A stretch of DNA of 64,000 bases, taken from positions 2,356,001 to 2,420,000 of the forward strand of contig JAPNXP010000008.1 of NCBI GenBank assembly GCA_028753945.1. Reading direction: 5' to 3'. Positions 34,968 to 47,373 of this stretch are shown piece after piece. A program made the translations under genes and the position numbers. The first letter of the stretch is position 1. Every line of letters begins with the position of its first letter. This DNA is from Hexactinellida sp. DTS-2022 (Eukaryota; Porifera; Hexactinellida). The notes below the pieces were generated by a model that ran no database searches, was not told the DNA's origin, and saw nothing but the letters and a program-made list of their open reading frames with translations.

Positions 34968-36010
34968 ATAAGCATCTTCGTGACCTTCGTTATATAAGGC
35001 CTACTACTGAGTAGATTTTGCTGGACCATGGATTACTTAAAGGCCATTGATTATTAGCTGACATATCTTTATCTCAATAGCTAGCAATGACATACCTGAG
35101 AAATGCATTATAATTATATAGGAAGTTAGGAACATTATATCAAGCCATACATAACACCCTTTAGAATTGTAATATATCACCATTTGATTACGTAATTGCT
35201 AATTTTCGTGGAAATTATCGTGTTTTTATAGCCTCCTTTTAACATAGTTAAACGCGTTATAAATGTTCAAAATTGGAACATGAGGATGTCCATAACTAGT
35301 TGAATGAAATATATCGAAATTATAAATGGAATGTTAACACATTCCTCGGTTGCCAGGGAAATGAATATTTTAAAAAATGAGCCATAACTCAAAAACCATC
35401 CATTTAACGTAAACTATGCTAGTACTTGAGATATTGAGAGAATGAGTGTATTACCATATAAAGAATTAAGTTCTAATAATCTCATTATCTCAGAGACTAT
35501 TAAAGTTAGGCCTAGAAAATGTATTATCAATGAATAGGAAGTTACCAATTGCGGATAGATCAGTACTAGCATAGTTTACATTAAATGGATAGTTTTAAGT
35601 TATGGCTCATTTTAAGAAATATACATTTCCCTAGAAATCGAGGAATGTGTCAACATTGCATTTATAATTTCGATATATTTCATTCAACTAGTTACGGACA
35701 TCCTCGTGTTCCAATTTTGAACATTTATAACGCGTTTAACTATGTTAAAAGCAGGCTATAAAAACATGATAATTCCCACGAAAAATAGCGATTACGTAAT
35801 CAAATGGTGATATATCACAATTCTAAAGGGTGTTATGTATGCCTTGATATCATGTTTCTAACTTCCTGTATAATTATAATGCATTTTTCAGAAATGTCAT
35901 TGCTAGCTATTGAGATAAAGATATGTCAGCTAATAATCAATGGCCTTTAAGTAATCCATCGTTCGGAGTAGTAGTAAGGCCTTCTATAACGAAGCTCACG
36001 GCATCTTGTA
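34968..36010. mobile_element. Foldback element (family FB-A), long copy
   Basis: Arms several hundred bases long face each other. Outer block: CTTCGTTATATAAGGCC against its complement near 35990. Next block: GGATTACTTAAAGGCCA against TGGCCTTTAAGTAATCC. Inner arms carry CACATTCCTCGGTTGCC and complement, shared with the 23.84- and 58.31-kb copies. No protein frame was found beyond arm read-through. Confidence 0.8.
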
Positions 36011-37116
36011 TTCTGAATCCTAGGAATTTGCTTTTGAAACACATTTCTTGGTAACTTTTGTAAATCTTTACAGCAAAATCGGTTCAAAACTGGAACATTC
36101 TCAAATACCAATGTTATTCCGTCACTATTCTGCTCTGCTGATTTGTTGGTCATTAAGCTATGAATTTCAGAAAATATTGATCATGAAAAAAACAATATCA
36201 TATTAATTATTGGAATATTTTGGGTATTTTATAAAATGCCACTAGACGGATGTGCTTGCATGATGTCGCTAACTTTGTAATTTATCTGATTTGACAACTA
36301 CTCCAGCACTATTTGTATCTACCCTTACCTTTACTATGTTAATAGAAGTATTGGCTGTGGGCTAAAGGTTCGCTGAATTCATCTGCAGGTTTAGATATAC
36401 CAAGAATTATAGGTTTTCTACTTTTTAGACATAATGCATTTTGTACAGCTATAATTAATCTGTGTTTCTTCTGGGTCATCACTGCACGTATCATCAAAAA
36501 TAGCACATAGCCTATTTTTGGTGTTCCGCCACTCTCTTTAGTTATCTCAAAGCCCAATTTGTTTTGTTTTACATATGTGTATCAGCTTCATGGTTATGTC
36601 CGTTTTAAATGTTGTTGGAAATCTTTACTACGTGTATTTAGGTAGAGAAGATTCGTATTTGTTGAGGAATCTAAATTAATTTGAGGGATTTATAGCTGCT
36701 GGCCCATTTTCATCCTAGGTTTGGTTTATATTTGTTAGTTAATAGCGCAAATCGAATTTTTTGCTTATGAATGCCCGAAATTATTTTATTATTCTTTGCA
36801 TTCAATTTATGTATTTAAAGGGATCACTTAGAAGTGGTCCTTTTAATTACATCGATGGAATTGAACTCCCGTTTAACCAGTACAACTACTTGGACTTCTT
36901 TATAACGGGCGTTCTATTCTCCCCTATACAAGTGATTGGGATACGAGTAGTTTATATTTCATGGTAGACACTTCTACTAGATCTAAATCACTAATTATTT
37001 CAACCAGAATGAACCATGGGTCAGATGGGTCACCTAAATTGATGTGCCAAATGGTCGTGGGTCACGGCTCTGAGATCCATGACACATGACCCATTTCGAT
37101 GTTTATCCAGTTGTAG
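36011..37116. other. No supported gene; one unexplained frame
   Basis: A - strand open frame at 36339-36557 and a + strand one at 36761-36967 show no recognisable domain and no splice context, so I do not call them. Confidence 0.45.
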
Positions 37117-37586
37117 CAGTGGCGGCGGAAGCATTTAGATGTAGGTGCGAGCACTCCTCATTTAGGCCCAAAAAACAAAAATTAGGCCCAAATAATAGCT
37201 GACTAAGTGACTATTAATATAGTACATAATTACAGAATTTACAGTTTACCCCGCTTAATAGGGTCACATCGGGAGTCGGGACCAGGCCATTTTGAGCCGA
37301 TTAAGCGGAATAAAGGTGTTGGCCCGATTAACCGGAGTAATTTAACGCTATATAAATATTTCTGTTTCTAGCCAAGTGACCCGATTAGTCAGGTTGATCC
37401 GATTAACCAGTTTATCTATTAAGCGGAGTCTACTGTATCTATTAAACCCAAATAGAATATCTGAATATTCTGATCACTGGTGTTATAAATGCAGTTGATG
37501 CCCTTAAAAATAATTAGGCCCAAATTTTCTGAGAAAATATAGGTGCGAGCATGCTCGCAGTGCTCGCGGTGCTTCCGCCGCCTATG
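37117..37586. mobile_element. hAT-type MITE, 470 bp
   Basis: The ends are CAGTGGCGGCGGAAGC and GCTTCCGCCGCCTATG. An exact 8-bp duplication AGTTGTAG lies at 37109-37116 and 37587-37594. TAGGTGCGAGC blocks near each end are direct internal repeats. It contains the pogo-like MITE 37242-37435. Confidence 0.92.
37242..37435. mobile_element. Pogo-like MITE nested in a hAT MITE
   Basis: The ends are CAGTTTACCCCGCTTAATAG and, complemented, CAGTAGACTCCGCTTAATAG. TA lies at 37240-37241 and 37436-37437. It is the same family as 50867-51051. Confidence 0.9.
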
Positions 37587-37739
37587 AGTTGTAGTACGAA
37601 TCAGTTATCATCATTGTCGTTATTATGCGCATAGATATTGAAGTACACCGAAATTAATTCATTTGCTAGCATCAAACATATATTGCATGTTTAGAATTTT
37701 GGATATTTAATAAGGTCAATGGTTCACTCCAGTGGCACA

Positions 37740-38021
37740 AACAGGGGTGGGCGCGGGGGGGCGTGCGCCCCCCCCCCCGTAAAAAGTTGAAGGGGGACAA
37801 CAATAATGGTGCGGGTGTTATGTGCCCTCTGGATAAAAAATAAAATGTTCAATATGATTTAGGATAGTAAAATACACGTATAATTCATTAAAAAAATGTC
37901 ATTTGTTGCAATCAATTTTTTTATGGGGGGCAAGCCCCCCAGACCCCCAAAAAATCGCTCGCTGCACTCGCTCCGCGCCCCCCCAACTTTAACCTCAGAC
38001 TTGTAAAACTTTGCGCCTATG
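37740..38021. mobile_element. hAT-type MITE with long G/C runs, 282 bp
   Basis: The ends are CAGTGGCACAAA and TTTGCGCCTATG. The target duplication is GTTCACTC (37732-37739) and CTTCACTC (38022-38029), 7 of 8. Long G and C tracts sit near both ends. Confidence 0.85.
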
Positions 38022-38758
38022 CTTCACTCGATGGCTCAATGGGTCATGGGTTACCAATGTTGACCCATGGTCCCAGGCTTTCTTCCAGAAAAAAATTACC
38101 CCGCTCCTAAATTTTGTTAGAGCTCGTTCAGTTTTCATTTTGTACGCCTAGATTGCCATCTTGTATTAAGTATATCGGAGCAACTCTCGATATTGTAGGC
38201 CTAGAACCGATTTTTGTACGCCTAGATAAATATCCTGCCAAATTACGCTCCTTTAGGCGCCCAGCACTCCTGGATAACACCCTACATGGTCCACTCTGAT
38301 TTCGAGTTCACTTGCAAGCAGAATATCATCACTAACTGAGAATTATTAACCCATTTTAAACGATCTCGTCACTGTATATGTTGCATTCTCTGACGAATTC
38401 ACTCCACAACGGTACCATCGACGTATATTACGTGAGAAAGAAGTTCCACTAGCAAAATAAATTAGGCTCAATTTGGGAATGATTTCAAATTCACTTATTG
38501 AGACCCTTTCTCTTCACAGGAATTGACACGACCTAAGTTGTGGTGATTATTTTCGCTGTCTTCATCAGTAGAATATGTTCGATTTAGACTATGATTCTTA
38601 TCAGAAATGCTGATCAATTGTTCTGGAGGCTTGGAAAGAATATTTTTTATGATTGTTTCTATTGTTCATTTGTTTTCCTTGCTTCAGCCTTTCGTTTGCG
38701 GTTTTGGGCATCGGAAGTTTTTTCTTCTCCATGTTTAGTCAACGAAGATCCTGTAGTA
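38022..38758. other. No gene; remnant ATGGGTCA repeats
   Basis: ATGGGTCA and TGACCCAT motifs near 38040-38075 face similar ones near 37015-37095. They may be the outer ends of an older element hosting the two MITEs, but boundaries are not clear. Confidence 0.45.
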
Positions 38759-39077
38759 CAGTGGTTCCCAAACTTTTTGAAGAGAATGGCATTTTAGTCC
38801 CCATTTTCATTTGGGAACGTCTTTTGGTCCCCCATGAAATCATATACAAAAATTGCTAAACTTGTAATTTAAATACCTTTGAAAAAACTATTAAATTATG
38901 ACAGAAAAAAGCGAAACTATGGTTATGCTACATATTTAACCTGTATTACTAAAATGTTCGCTTACAAGAAATGATTATTTATAAAAAATTTCAAAATATC
39001 TCACTATTAAAATTGTTTTAATTATATCTCGCGGTCCTACAAAAAGTGCCTCGCGGATCCCTGTTTGGGAACCCCTG
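38759..39077. mobile_element. hAT-type MITE, 319 bp
   Basis: The ends are CAGTGGTTCCCAAACTTTTTG-like at the left and TTTGGGAACCCCTG at the right. An exact 8-bp duplication CTGTAGTA lies at 38751-38758 and 39078-39085. The terminal sequence is close to the 5244-6034 element. Confidence 0.92.
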
Positions 39078-39216
39078 CTGTAGTATAAAACCATTTCGTA
39101 AATTTAAAAAATGAAAGCCAACTAGCTACTGGGCGCTCAACTTTATAAAAGCTTGAACGTTCCAGGAGCTCAATCAGCTCCTAGATTGTTGTAGTGTGCT
39201 ATAATATATACATATA

Positions 39217-39327
39217 CAGTCTACTTCGCTTAATACATCCACCGGTTAATCTATTTTTCGCTTAATGGCACATTAGCTGAAAATGGCGATAATGACCGAA
39301 TAGATATTTAGGTCGTTGCTAGCGATA
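39217..39327. mobile_element. Pogo-like MITE, truncated
   Basis: The left end CAGTCTACTTCGCTTAATAC is preceded by TA and matches the 37242 and 50867 family. The right end is not found. Confidence 0.6.
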
Positions 39328-39329
39328 TA

Positions 39330-39540
39330 CACTACCCGGACAAAAGTATTCGACCACCCAACATTTTCCCATTGAAAATAGTACTATAGTGGGGTTAGCA
39401 ATTGAAGATGGTGTTTTAAAATTACATGAGATATTGCTACTTCGAGTACATATTCGTATTCTGCACATTCGAATTAACAATTGTAGGAGCTTTAAATTCA
39501 ATCCCTTTTTGATTTGGTTTAAAATATTAAGCTCCCTTAG
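39330..39540. repeat. Tc1/mariner-like terminal repeat, copy 1
   Basis: It starts CACTACCCGGACAAAAGTAT after TA. Blocks TTCGTATTCTGCACATTCGA and AGAGCTTTA-like sequence recur at 53787-53985, so this is a family of Tc1-type ends without transposase. Confidence 0.5.
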
Positions 39541-40481
39541 CTTCCTTCAGGCTCTGCGCTTCTATCGCCGACAGAAATGTCCTATCGCTCCCAAAAGAGG
39601 GGCTCACGGGAGGTCGGCGTGGTCGACCCCCCTAAGGCCGCCCCTGCTTTATGCATTATTTAAAATAGGCTATGATTAATGGTAGGAACTAAAAAGAAAT
39701 CCAAAATTTGCATTTGGGATCGAGGCGCTTACTTTGGCACCCTCCAATGAGTTCAGCTATTCAATAGGAATTGGTCGCCCTCACTAGATTATGACTCACA
39801 TTTTGAGAAGCATGGGAATTCACTTAATCGCTCATAATTCCAACCCTCTATGAAAGTCTGGAAAAACAAGTACATTAATGATTACGGCCATTTGGTCACA
39901 TCATGTTTTCAATATGAGTACTTATTAACGAATGATTACAAATTAGCTTCCGGTCAAAGTGATCTAAATAAGTGAAGTTGACTATGCAAACATGATTTGA
40001 TCTTATCATTGAACATTTCTCGAATATTGCGTAAATACTCGATGCTACTATTGAGAAATGTGTCGTTTCATTTCTTAAAGTTCTTTTAAGTGTTCAGGAG
40101 ATTGAATAATAGCAATTAGTATTTAGAAAATTTAACAATCTCATTCAATATTTTACCTTTCAAATCAACGCCAAATACCAATAATACTTGTTGTGATAAT
40201 AGTTATTGTATTTTAACGAGAAGATGGAAATTTACAGTTTTGCTCAATCGCGATGTAATCTATTTTGTGTTACAATTTCTTAATAATTAAATCAGGCATA
40301 TCAAATTAGTTTTGAATCTAGTCAAAACTGTAAAATTTGGCATTTGATTATGGCAACAAACATGATCAAGTAATTTAGATTTTTGAGTATTCCCCTTTCG
40401 CTGGACTTAAAATACCTAATATATTTATAAAATAAAATGTTGGAGGGTATTCGAAATTGATATGGCTTCTTATTTGTTTAG
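39541..40481. other. Intron sequence; solo hAT end
   Basis: A lone hAT-type end (complement CAGGGGCGGCCTTAGG) lies near 39630-39645. Otherwise there is no feature until the acceptor of the next DUF4139 exon. Confidence 0.5.
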
Positions 40482-40674
40482 GTGAAAATTGGAAGAATTG
40501 CCCAATTTCTCTCTCTACCTCAAGTCCACTATTTGGTAAACCTCCTTCTTTGTTACCGCAAACAATTTCAGTTCTTTTCCAGTCCCAATTACAATTAAGA
40601 AGAGCTGCATCTATCACTGGTTTGATGGGCCGTTATAATGAAGTTTATACCCAAGATAACAATATGCAAAATTT
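40482..40674 (+). CDS. DUF4139-family protein, next internal exon
   Basis: This exon begins after the acceptor TTCTTATTTGTTTAG, completes the Gly codon left by the 26005-26443 exon and reads GENWKNCPISLSTSSPLFGK then PPSLLPQTISVLFQ. In the family this block reads GEDW followed by LSLSTxxP, in the middle of DUF4139. It continues through GRYNEVYTQDNNMQN and ends with TT before a GTAAGT donor (phase 2). The exon at 53101 starts G GAC GGA, completing a Leu codon. The splice phase agreement on both sides, over introns of about 14.0 and 12.4 kb, is the main evidence that the three exons belong to one gene. The - strand open frame here is a shadow. Confidence 0.87.
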
Positions 40675-41440
40675 GTAAGTTTTTTCTATTAAAAATAACC
40701 ACAATTTTATATTTTTCATCACAAATTTTGTTCGATTACCCTTATAATAAGGTCGCCTAACTGTTAATAATTTTATTCACCAGTTAACAGATTTGTTAGA
40801 TATTAGCTGTATAGACACAATTTTTGTGTTTAATAGTCAAACGGTATGCATTTGTTCAGAATTTAGCGATTATTTATACAAAACAAGTTACAAGATTTTT
40901 TTTTAACTACGTAACTAGTATTATATTATACCTAGACCTAAATGTGAAAAGTGATGATTTTTGTACATTTATGACATATTTGGTCCTGGCCCAATTTTCA
41001 TAAGCGACAAAATAGCCAAATTTGATCCGCCTAATTTGGTTTCCATTTAATTTTAACGCGTCTATTACACATAACGTCACAGTGGGCAAACCAGGGGAAA
41101 TAGCGTAAGTTTTCAACATTGTAAAATCTATTTCAATTGGTTTTCTGAATTGTATTCACCATAACTAGACTAATAGTGTATGCTAATCTGAAGACTCAAT
41201 AGCAGTTTATTTTAGTGTTCATACTTAATATGTACTCTAGTTTAGATAAATTTGATGTTGTTTGAGTAATGAAGTTGACTCTACTATTAAGAGAGATTAT
41301 CTAATGATAGGACACTATTTGATTTTCACATTCGGTTCAAAAAATTGGGTGGTCCATACTTGTCACTTATTTCAACGACTTTTATTAGTCTAAATACTTG
41401 TTGACTTGAATCCATCATAAATATTAGAACTACACAACCT
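40675..41440. other. Intron sequence without recognisable features
   Basis: AT-rich; no repeat end, frame or RNA gene was recognised. Confidence 0.5.
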
Positions 41441-42362
41441 CCCCCCCTTCTAAATTCTACTATTTAGGCATATTTACGCTTTATCATCAATATAGAAGTA
41501 TATAAACCACACACAAACCGCGAAGCGTTTAGTGTGTAGCTGTGTTCTGCCACAAAACGATTTAGCAAGCGAATCGCGCTAGCAAATCTTAAACATGGGT
41601 GGAAAATAATTCAAATGCTAGTCTTATCCCAGGATATTTAATATTGCAATGAATTTATACAGGGTAGATAGATGCTGAGTGTGACTATCGCAGGTATAAT
41701 TACTCTAATGAACGCTAGATAGCTTTTGGTAGAATAGTTGTCTAATGTGGAACATTGCTAGCGCCTAAATTTCTTCCGAATCTCATAAAATTAGCTTACT
41801 GAAATTTCAAAAGCATGGATGAATTCATAAGTTGATATGCTGAATGAGAGATTTTACATTAAAATATCATAAACTGCTGTATTATTCATTATTACTATCA
41901 GTTAATGGAGGAATAAAACTAAAAAATGGGATAAATAGTGGAGAAATTGAAATATGAATTTTCTGAGGGGAATATGGAAAATTTTAAAAATAAGTAATAA
42001 TGTGAAATTTAGTGAATACGTCATCATGCGATAATGAGTAGGCATATTGGCAATCTGGTGTGACCTACATGTCCGCATAATTGATTTCCATGTTCTATTA
42101 AATTTTCAGATTTTTATCTCTTAGTGGGCGCGAATTATGTGCGATTAAGTGAATTTTCAGGGTTCTCGAAATGTGACAATGATGCCATAACTTGTCGAGG
42201 TGTGATACATTTTGAGTGGAAACCTCAACTTGTTGGCGGGTGCCAAAAGTTACGACTATATGCCAAAAATCTCATTTGGAAACCGTCCACTTTCTTCATC
42301 AACTCGTAACATACAAACAAATATATACACATACCCAGGCTTGTGTTTTAATTGTATAGATT
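41441..42362. repeat. Unnamed repeat family X, two parts
   Basis: 41441-41592 is the reverse complement of the left part of the copy at 43855 (GGCAGAACACA; GGTTTATATACT; GATAAAGCGTAAAT). 41990-42362 is the right part in + orientation (AATGTGAAATTTAGTGA; GTGCGATTAAGTGAATTTTC; CTTGTCGAGGTGTGATA), ending AGGCTTGTGTTTTA then GTATAGAT. The parts point away from each other, so the copy is rearranged. Confidence 0.6.
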
Positions 42363-42468
42363 TACGTATATACTTTTTCTACAACAATAATACGTAATTA
42401 GTAAGTAATATATACGTACTATATATACTTACGTATATATATTTATATAATATTATTATCTATATATA

Positions 42469-42696
42469 CCGGATTTCCCCGAATAAGCGCCGTGGGCTTG
42501 AATAAGCGCCGGGTCAATAAAAATGACATTGGAATGATATAATTTAAACACATTAGTAGATAACTGTATTGTAATTCCATTGAATTTGGCAACTTTAGTA
42601 TGTAAAAAATATATTCTGGATTTTTCAAGAAAATTTCAGGATAATTTTGGTCCACGAAAACAATAAGCGCCTGGGCGCTTATTCGTGGAAATACGG
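42469..42696. mobile_element. Mariner-type MITE with TA duplication, second copy
   Basis: The left end is CCGGATTTCCCCGAATAAGC and the right end is CGCTTATTCGTGGAAATACGG. TA lies at 42467-42468 and 42697-42698. The length is 228 bp. It is the same family as 1602-1839. Confidence 0.88.
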
Positions 42697-43208
42697 TATG
42701 TATATCTATACTACTTAACTAGTACACAGAACATTAGAGTATGTATAAATTTGGTTACATAATCAAATGTAAATTACTTTATTCTTTCTCTTTTCTGAAT
42801 AATCGACGTTTGAGTGCTGGTTATCTTATAACTAATATGTTATTTAGCATCTCAATAGATATAACAAAGTGCAGAATAAATTTGCTTTGTTATTTGATAC
42901 AATTGGCTTCTATTCTATAAAAAACTGTTTTCCCTATTATCCCCAGAAAAATATAAATGCAAACAAATCACATAGTAGTACTATAGTAGAATCTAATTCT
43001 CTAAACCACCTCCTCCTCTTCCTTCCATACATTCGATCATTCTATAGCAAACCGCAATATTACGTGATATATCTAGTAGGTCTGAAGACATATCATACTT
43101 ACCTAATTCGCAATTTTTTTTCGTTTCTAATTAGGAAAGATGTGTAATATATTGAAAATACTATGGACATTCTTATATTGAAATTCTAATTTATTGTGTG
43201 TGTTATTC

Positions 43209-44720
43209 CAGGGATGGATCCAGCACAAATTTCTGGGGGGTGCAATGCCTAGGGCTGGGCCTTAGAATTGTGGACACCGTGGGAAGCTACCGCGGGTCAT
43301 CTGTGCCAGTTTTTGGACGTTCTTTTTGAGAACTGCATTTGAGAAAGCATCTTTCAAGAAAGTTGAAATATATTTAATACGAGCCATTTGGTCTCGGTCG
43401 CTTTGTGACGGATTGGTGCTATGCACCTTAAGTTAACGGCCGCTGTGCAGCCTTACTCTTCACCTTTTCTGCCATTGAAATGGAAGAAAGGTATATCCCT
43501 TTATAATTTTTCCATAGTCTTAACATATTTTTCATATTATAAATTTATAAATGTGAAATTCGTGTTCAGCGTGCTTGTTTACCTATAATACCCGTTGAAA
43601 GCAAACATCTAAGTTAATTTTGAATTTTCATTAATTTGTTACCAATTTGTGTTAATAACAACAAGAACAACAAATATTAATACGTGTATTATACATTTAT
43701 AAATCCGAAATTCGTAATTAGCATACTTGTTTACCAATTATAACAATTGGAAGTTAGTCTCGATCTCAAATTTGAGTGCTGTTTCTATTTCCCCATCACT
43801 TATTACAATCCGGACAACACAAACACAGACATTCACAAATATATAAACAACAATCGGGTTTTATTAATACACTAGCGCGCTTCGCTTGCTAGGTCGCTTC
43901 GCGGCAGAACACAATCACACACCAACGGCTTCGCGGTTGGTGTGTGGTTTATATACTCCAAATATTGATTATAAAGCGTAAATAGGCCTAAAATAGTAGA
44001 ATTTAACAATGTGAAATTTAGTGATCACGTCATCATGCGATAATGAGTAAGCATATTGGTGATCTGGTGTGACCACCGTGTCCGCATCATTAATGTACAT
44101 GTTCTATTAAAATTTCAGATTTTTATCTCTTAGAGTGCGCGAATTATGTGCGATTAAGTGACTTTTCAGGGTTCTCAAAATGTGACAATGACGTCATAAC
44201 TTGTCGAGCTGTGAGAAATTTTGAGTAGAAACCTCAACTTGTTTGCGGGTGCCAAAAGTTACCCCTATATGCCAAAAATCTCATTTGGAAACCGTCCACT
44301 TTCTTCAATCAACTCGTAACATACAAACAAATATATATATACACATATGCACATATACACATACCCAGGCTTGTGTTTTAGTAGTATAGATGTAGATGCG
44401 TCAAAGAATCTATTCTAAATTCATACATAACTATAAATTAATAATTATTTAATTAATCTATCCATTAACCAACAATCACAATGAATCAACAGTTAACGAT
44501 TTTTCCTGATATTTGATATACAACGTTCCCAAAAGTATCACAGAAAAGATTGGGACGAGAATTCTCTTTCTCTCAATCAATCTCGGTAATTGTGCCAGTA
44601 ACTAGATATAATTTTTGGATTAATATATCATATTCTTGTGGGGTGGGGGAGGGGTTCGCACTTCCCCTGTGCCATTTTTGAGGTCTGCAACCCCCTGAAC
44701 TCCCGGTGGGACCATCCCTG
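43209..44720. mobile_element. hAT-like composite element
   Basis: The left end CAGGGATGGATCC and right end GGACCATCCCTG are inverted. Inside the left end is TTCTGGGGGGTGCAA; inside the right, TTGAGGTCTGCAACCCC. A family X copy (43855-44392) lies inside. Flanking octamers match poorly, so the call rests on the ends alone. Confidence 0.55.
43855..44392 (+). repeat. Unnamed repeat family X, most complete copy
   Basis: It runs from GGGTTTTATTAATACACTAG with CGCTTCGCTTGCTAGG and a short hairpin (CCAACGGCTTCGCGGTTGG) through the shared body to GGCTTGTGTTTTAGTAGTAT then AGAT. It has no inverted ends and no protein frame. I cannot assign it to a superfamily. Confidence 0.6.
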
Positions 44721-44984
44721 CTGTTGGATAGCCTATGATGTATACTACTACATCTTGTAAGTATTAATCGCATTACGCATATTGATCAACTTATATTTAA
44801 TATTTGGTCAATTAGAATAAAAGATTTTTTTATGCAGGATCACTTCAATATGAGACTGAGCACCTACTGCACTCATTCATAATCTATTTCCCATCAATAA
44901 AGCAACTATGCGTGCTATTAACGTGATTATCAGGAAACGGCATAAAATTCTCAAATTAAAAAAAATTTCAATTGTAATTATTAC

Positions 44985-45250
44985 GTTAATTACGTCATCA
45001 TGTGGTATTGAGTGAGCACATTGGCAATCAGGTGTGGCCCACGTGTCCGCATCATTAATGTGCATGTTCTATTAAAATTTCAGATTTATCTCTTATTAGA
45101 GGCCGCGAATTATGTGCGGTTAGGTGAATATCATGATTCTCAAAATTTGACAATGACGTCATAGCTTGTCGAGGTTTGATAAATTTTAGTGGAAACCTCA
45201 ACTTGTTGGCGGGCCAAAATTTACCTTTATATTCCAAAATCAGATTTGGA
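44985..45250 (+). repeat. Family X, truncated copy
   Basis: It has the body only (ACGTCATCATGTGGTATTGA; GTGTCCGCATCATTAATGTG; ACCTCAACTTGTTGGCGGG), lacking both ends. Confidence 0.6.
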
Positions 45251-46425
45251 AAGTTTGGTTCTATCTTGTATTATCTCTCAGATTAATGATATTTCACTAA
45301 TTAGTATCCATATTTATTACATTTATAAATAATTTAGCTCCATTTTCAATGCACTGTTAAATTTTATAATTTAATGATTTGTTTTTACTATTAATTTATA
45401 ATCAATTTTACCTACTATTTATATTTGAATTCAGCACTCATAATAAACCCTATAAACAAATTTTGTATTTAGGTTAAATTCGCTTGTTATGTAGACTCTA
45501 TTAAGTACACAAATTTTGGTCCCTTGAATGTTCCTAATAAATGAACCTTACTGTATATCGAAACCAGTTTGTGAAAAGTGTAGGCTACAATATAAATATA
45601 TCAGAAATCAATTTTATGTAATTCTAGCTCACGAAAAGACATTCAATAATTATGCGAAAACATGATTCATATAATCTTATAAAATGTGTTGATATTTTTA
45701 GAATTACTTTTGCCCACGCTGCAGCCCCCAATCCTAATCGTTGTGTAACTTCAAAAATTATGGTCTAATTTTACAACAAGGCCCTTAAAATCTTGATTCC
45801 GTAGTAATTTCTCCCTATTACGCGATAATTATCTAAGCCACACACCAACCTCCAAGCGGTTGGATTGCGGTTGAGTTCTACCCGAAACTACCTTGCAGGC
45901 TACTTTTTATACTTTATAATGCACATTTGTCTCGAGTTCGCTTACAATTTCCGCTTGATTTAGCTAGCTTTGGTATAGCCCAGGGTTCTAATAAATTAAT
46001 GTAAAAATTAAGGCGCCTTAATTTTGGTCATTCATATCTACTCGCCATATTTTTTCGGTCATACCCCTATTGGTATACTCGTCATATAACAACATTTAAT
46101 CCAGTTAAGTATAAATAATGTTGATTAGCCACAATTTATCTAATTATACTTTGCACAATAACTGTTTACTATATTTTAAACACCATAATTAGCATTTTCA
46201 ATATTAGGGATTATTATTAATATATTACCTACACTTTTGCCACTAATTGGGTTAACTAATTAAGACTTCAAAAAAGCACTTGTTTTGAATTTACTTCCTT
46301 AAGTTTTACACGCCTTACTTTTTTTCCATAAAATAAATTTATTTACTAGCATTAATTTTTTTCTGGCACCTATTAAATTTTTTTCCTCGCCTTAATTTTT
46401 AAATTTTGCTTTTTTAATTTGTCAC
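45251..46425. other. Intron sequence, no supported feature
   Basis: It contains a worn pogo-like end near 45530-45556 and a block at 45830-45870 resembling the family X hairpin, neither well defined. Confidence 0.45.
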
Positions 46426-46866
46426 ACAATGACGTAATCAAATGTACATACCCATATATGGCAATGATGTTAAATAAATGTTGATTTTTTAGATAATTTG
46501 AGAATCTAACTTGGCCGTTTTTATCCTAATGCATTTTTCTTGTTAAATACTAACTGCTGTAACAAATTATGTAATTCCTTTCACTCAAATTCTTTTCAAC
46601 GTCATTGTAAGTAAATAATTATACTATTGTTATCAAACCATATGTTTTGTATTTTTTTGAAATGTATAGTTAGATTTTAATCTAACTCCTAAAAGTGCTG
46701 TTTGACGACGTACATGTTGCCCAGTCAGTTTAATGACCGTTCTTGTGACTTATTTAGCTAATGTTCACTGAATCTCTACTTCAATCTCCACTTCAAATCT
46801 CACTACATAATTAGTATTAATTACCATATATGGGTATGCATATTTGATTACGTCATTGTGGTTAAA
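46426..46866. mobile_element. Foldback MITE with ACAATGACGTAATCAAAT ends
   Basis: The left block is CACAATGACGTAATCAAATG then CATACCCATATATGG. The right block, 46825-46862, is its complement, giving about 40-bp arms around 360 bp of AT-rich DNA. Confidence 0.7.
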
Positions 46867-47182
46867 TCCGATGAGAAATCATTCTCAAAAGTATTTTAGA
46901 TGTTTCCAGCGTATTTGGAAACCTAAGTTCAGTTTATTCCATGACAATAGGTAATTTATTTACGAGCAATTAGAAAGTAAACACTGGCCTGGAAATAAAA
47001 TGGCAAATACTTGACTTGTCTAGCCGTATTATATAGTAGGCTATGGTTGAACGTATCCGCTCTGCTATCATTTGTCAACTCTAGGTTGAACATTCCCTTT
47101 GAAATCAATGAGCTATTAATATCTATTTTTTAGAAGCAGAGTAGTTGGCGCAGTTAATTAAGTGCACGAAACATGTTGTATG

Positions 47183-47373
47183 CAGGGTATATTATAAGCC
47201 CATTTTTTTATTCCTAGCCCATTTTTTATTCCTATTTTCATTTTTTTACTCCCTTGAATAGTGAGTTTTTATCGTCTGATATCCATTTCAAGATTCCATT
47301 TCTACCGAAAATCCATTTTTTTATTCCACGAAAACAATAAAAAACATTTTTTTATTCCTTATAAAATACACTG
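47183..47373. mobile_element. hAT MITE, 191 bp (GGGTATATTATAAG family), copy 1
   Basis: The ends are CAGGGTATATTATAAG and CTTATAAAATACACTG. An exact 8-bp duplication GTTGTATG lies at 47175-47182 and 47374-47381. The body is TTTTTTATTCC repeats. The sister copy is at 61657-61848. Confidence 0.93.

Noticed and set aside
36339..36557. 72-codon - strand frame resembling a soluble protein segment
   Set aside because: I could not match it to any family or find neighbouring exons; short frames of this size occur throughout the window.
37005..38076. ATGGGTCA/TGACCCAT blocks as ends of a 1-kb element hosting two MITEs
   Set aside because: The inverted blocks are short and scattered, and no matching flanking duplication was found.
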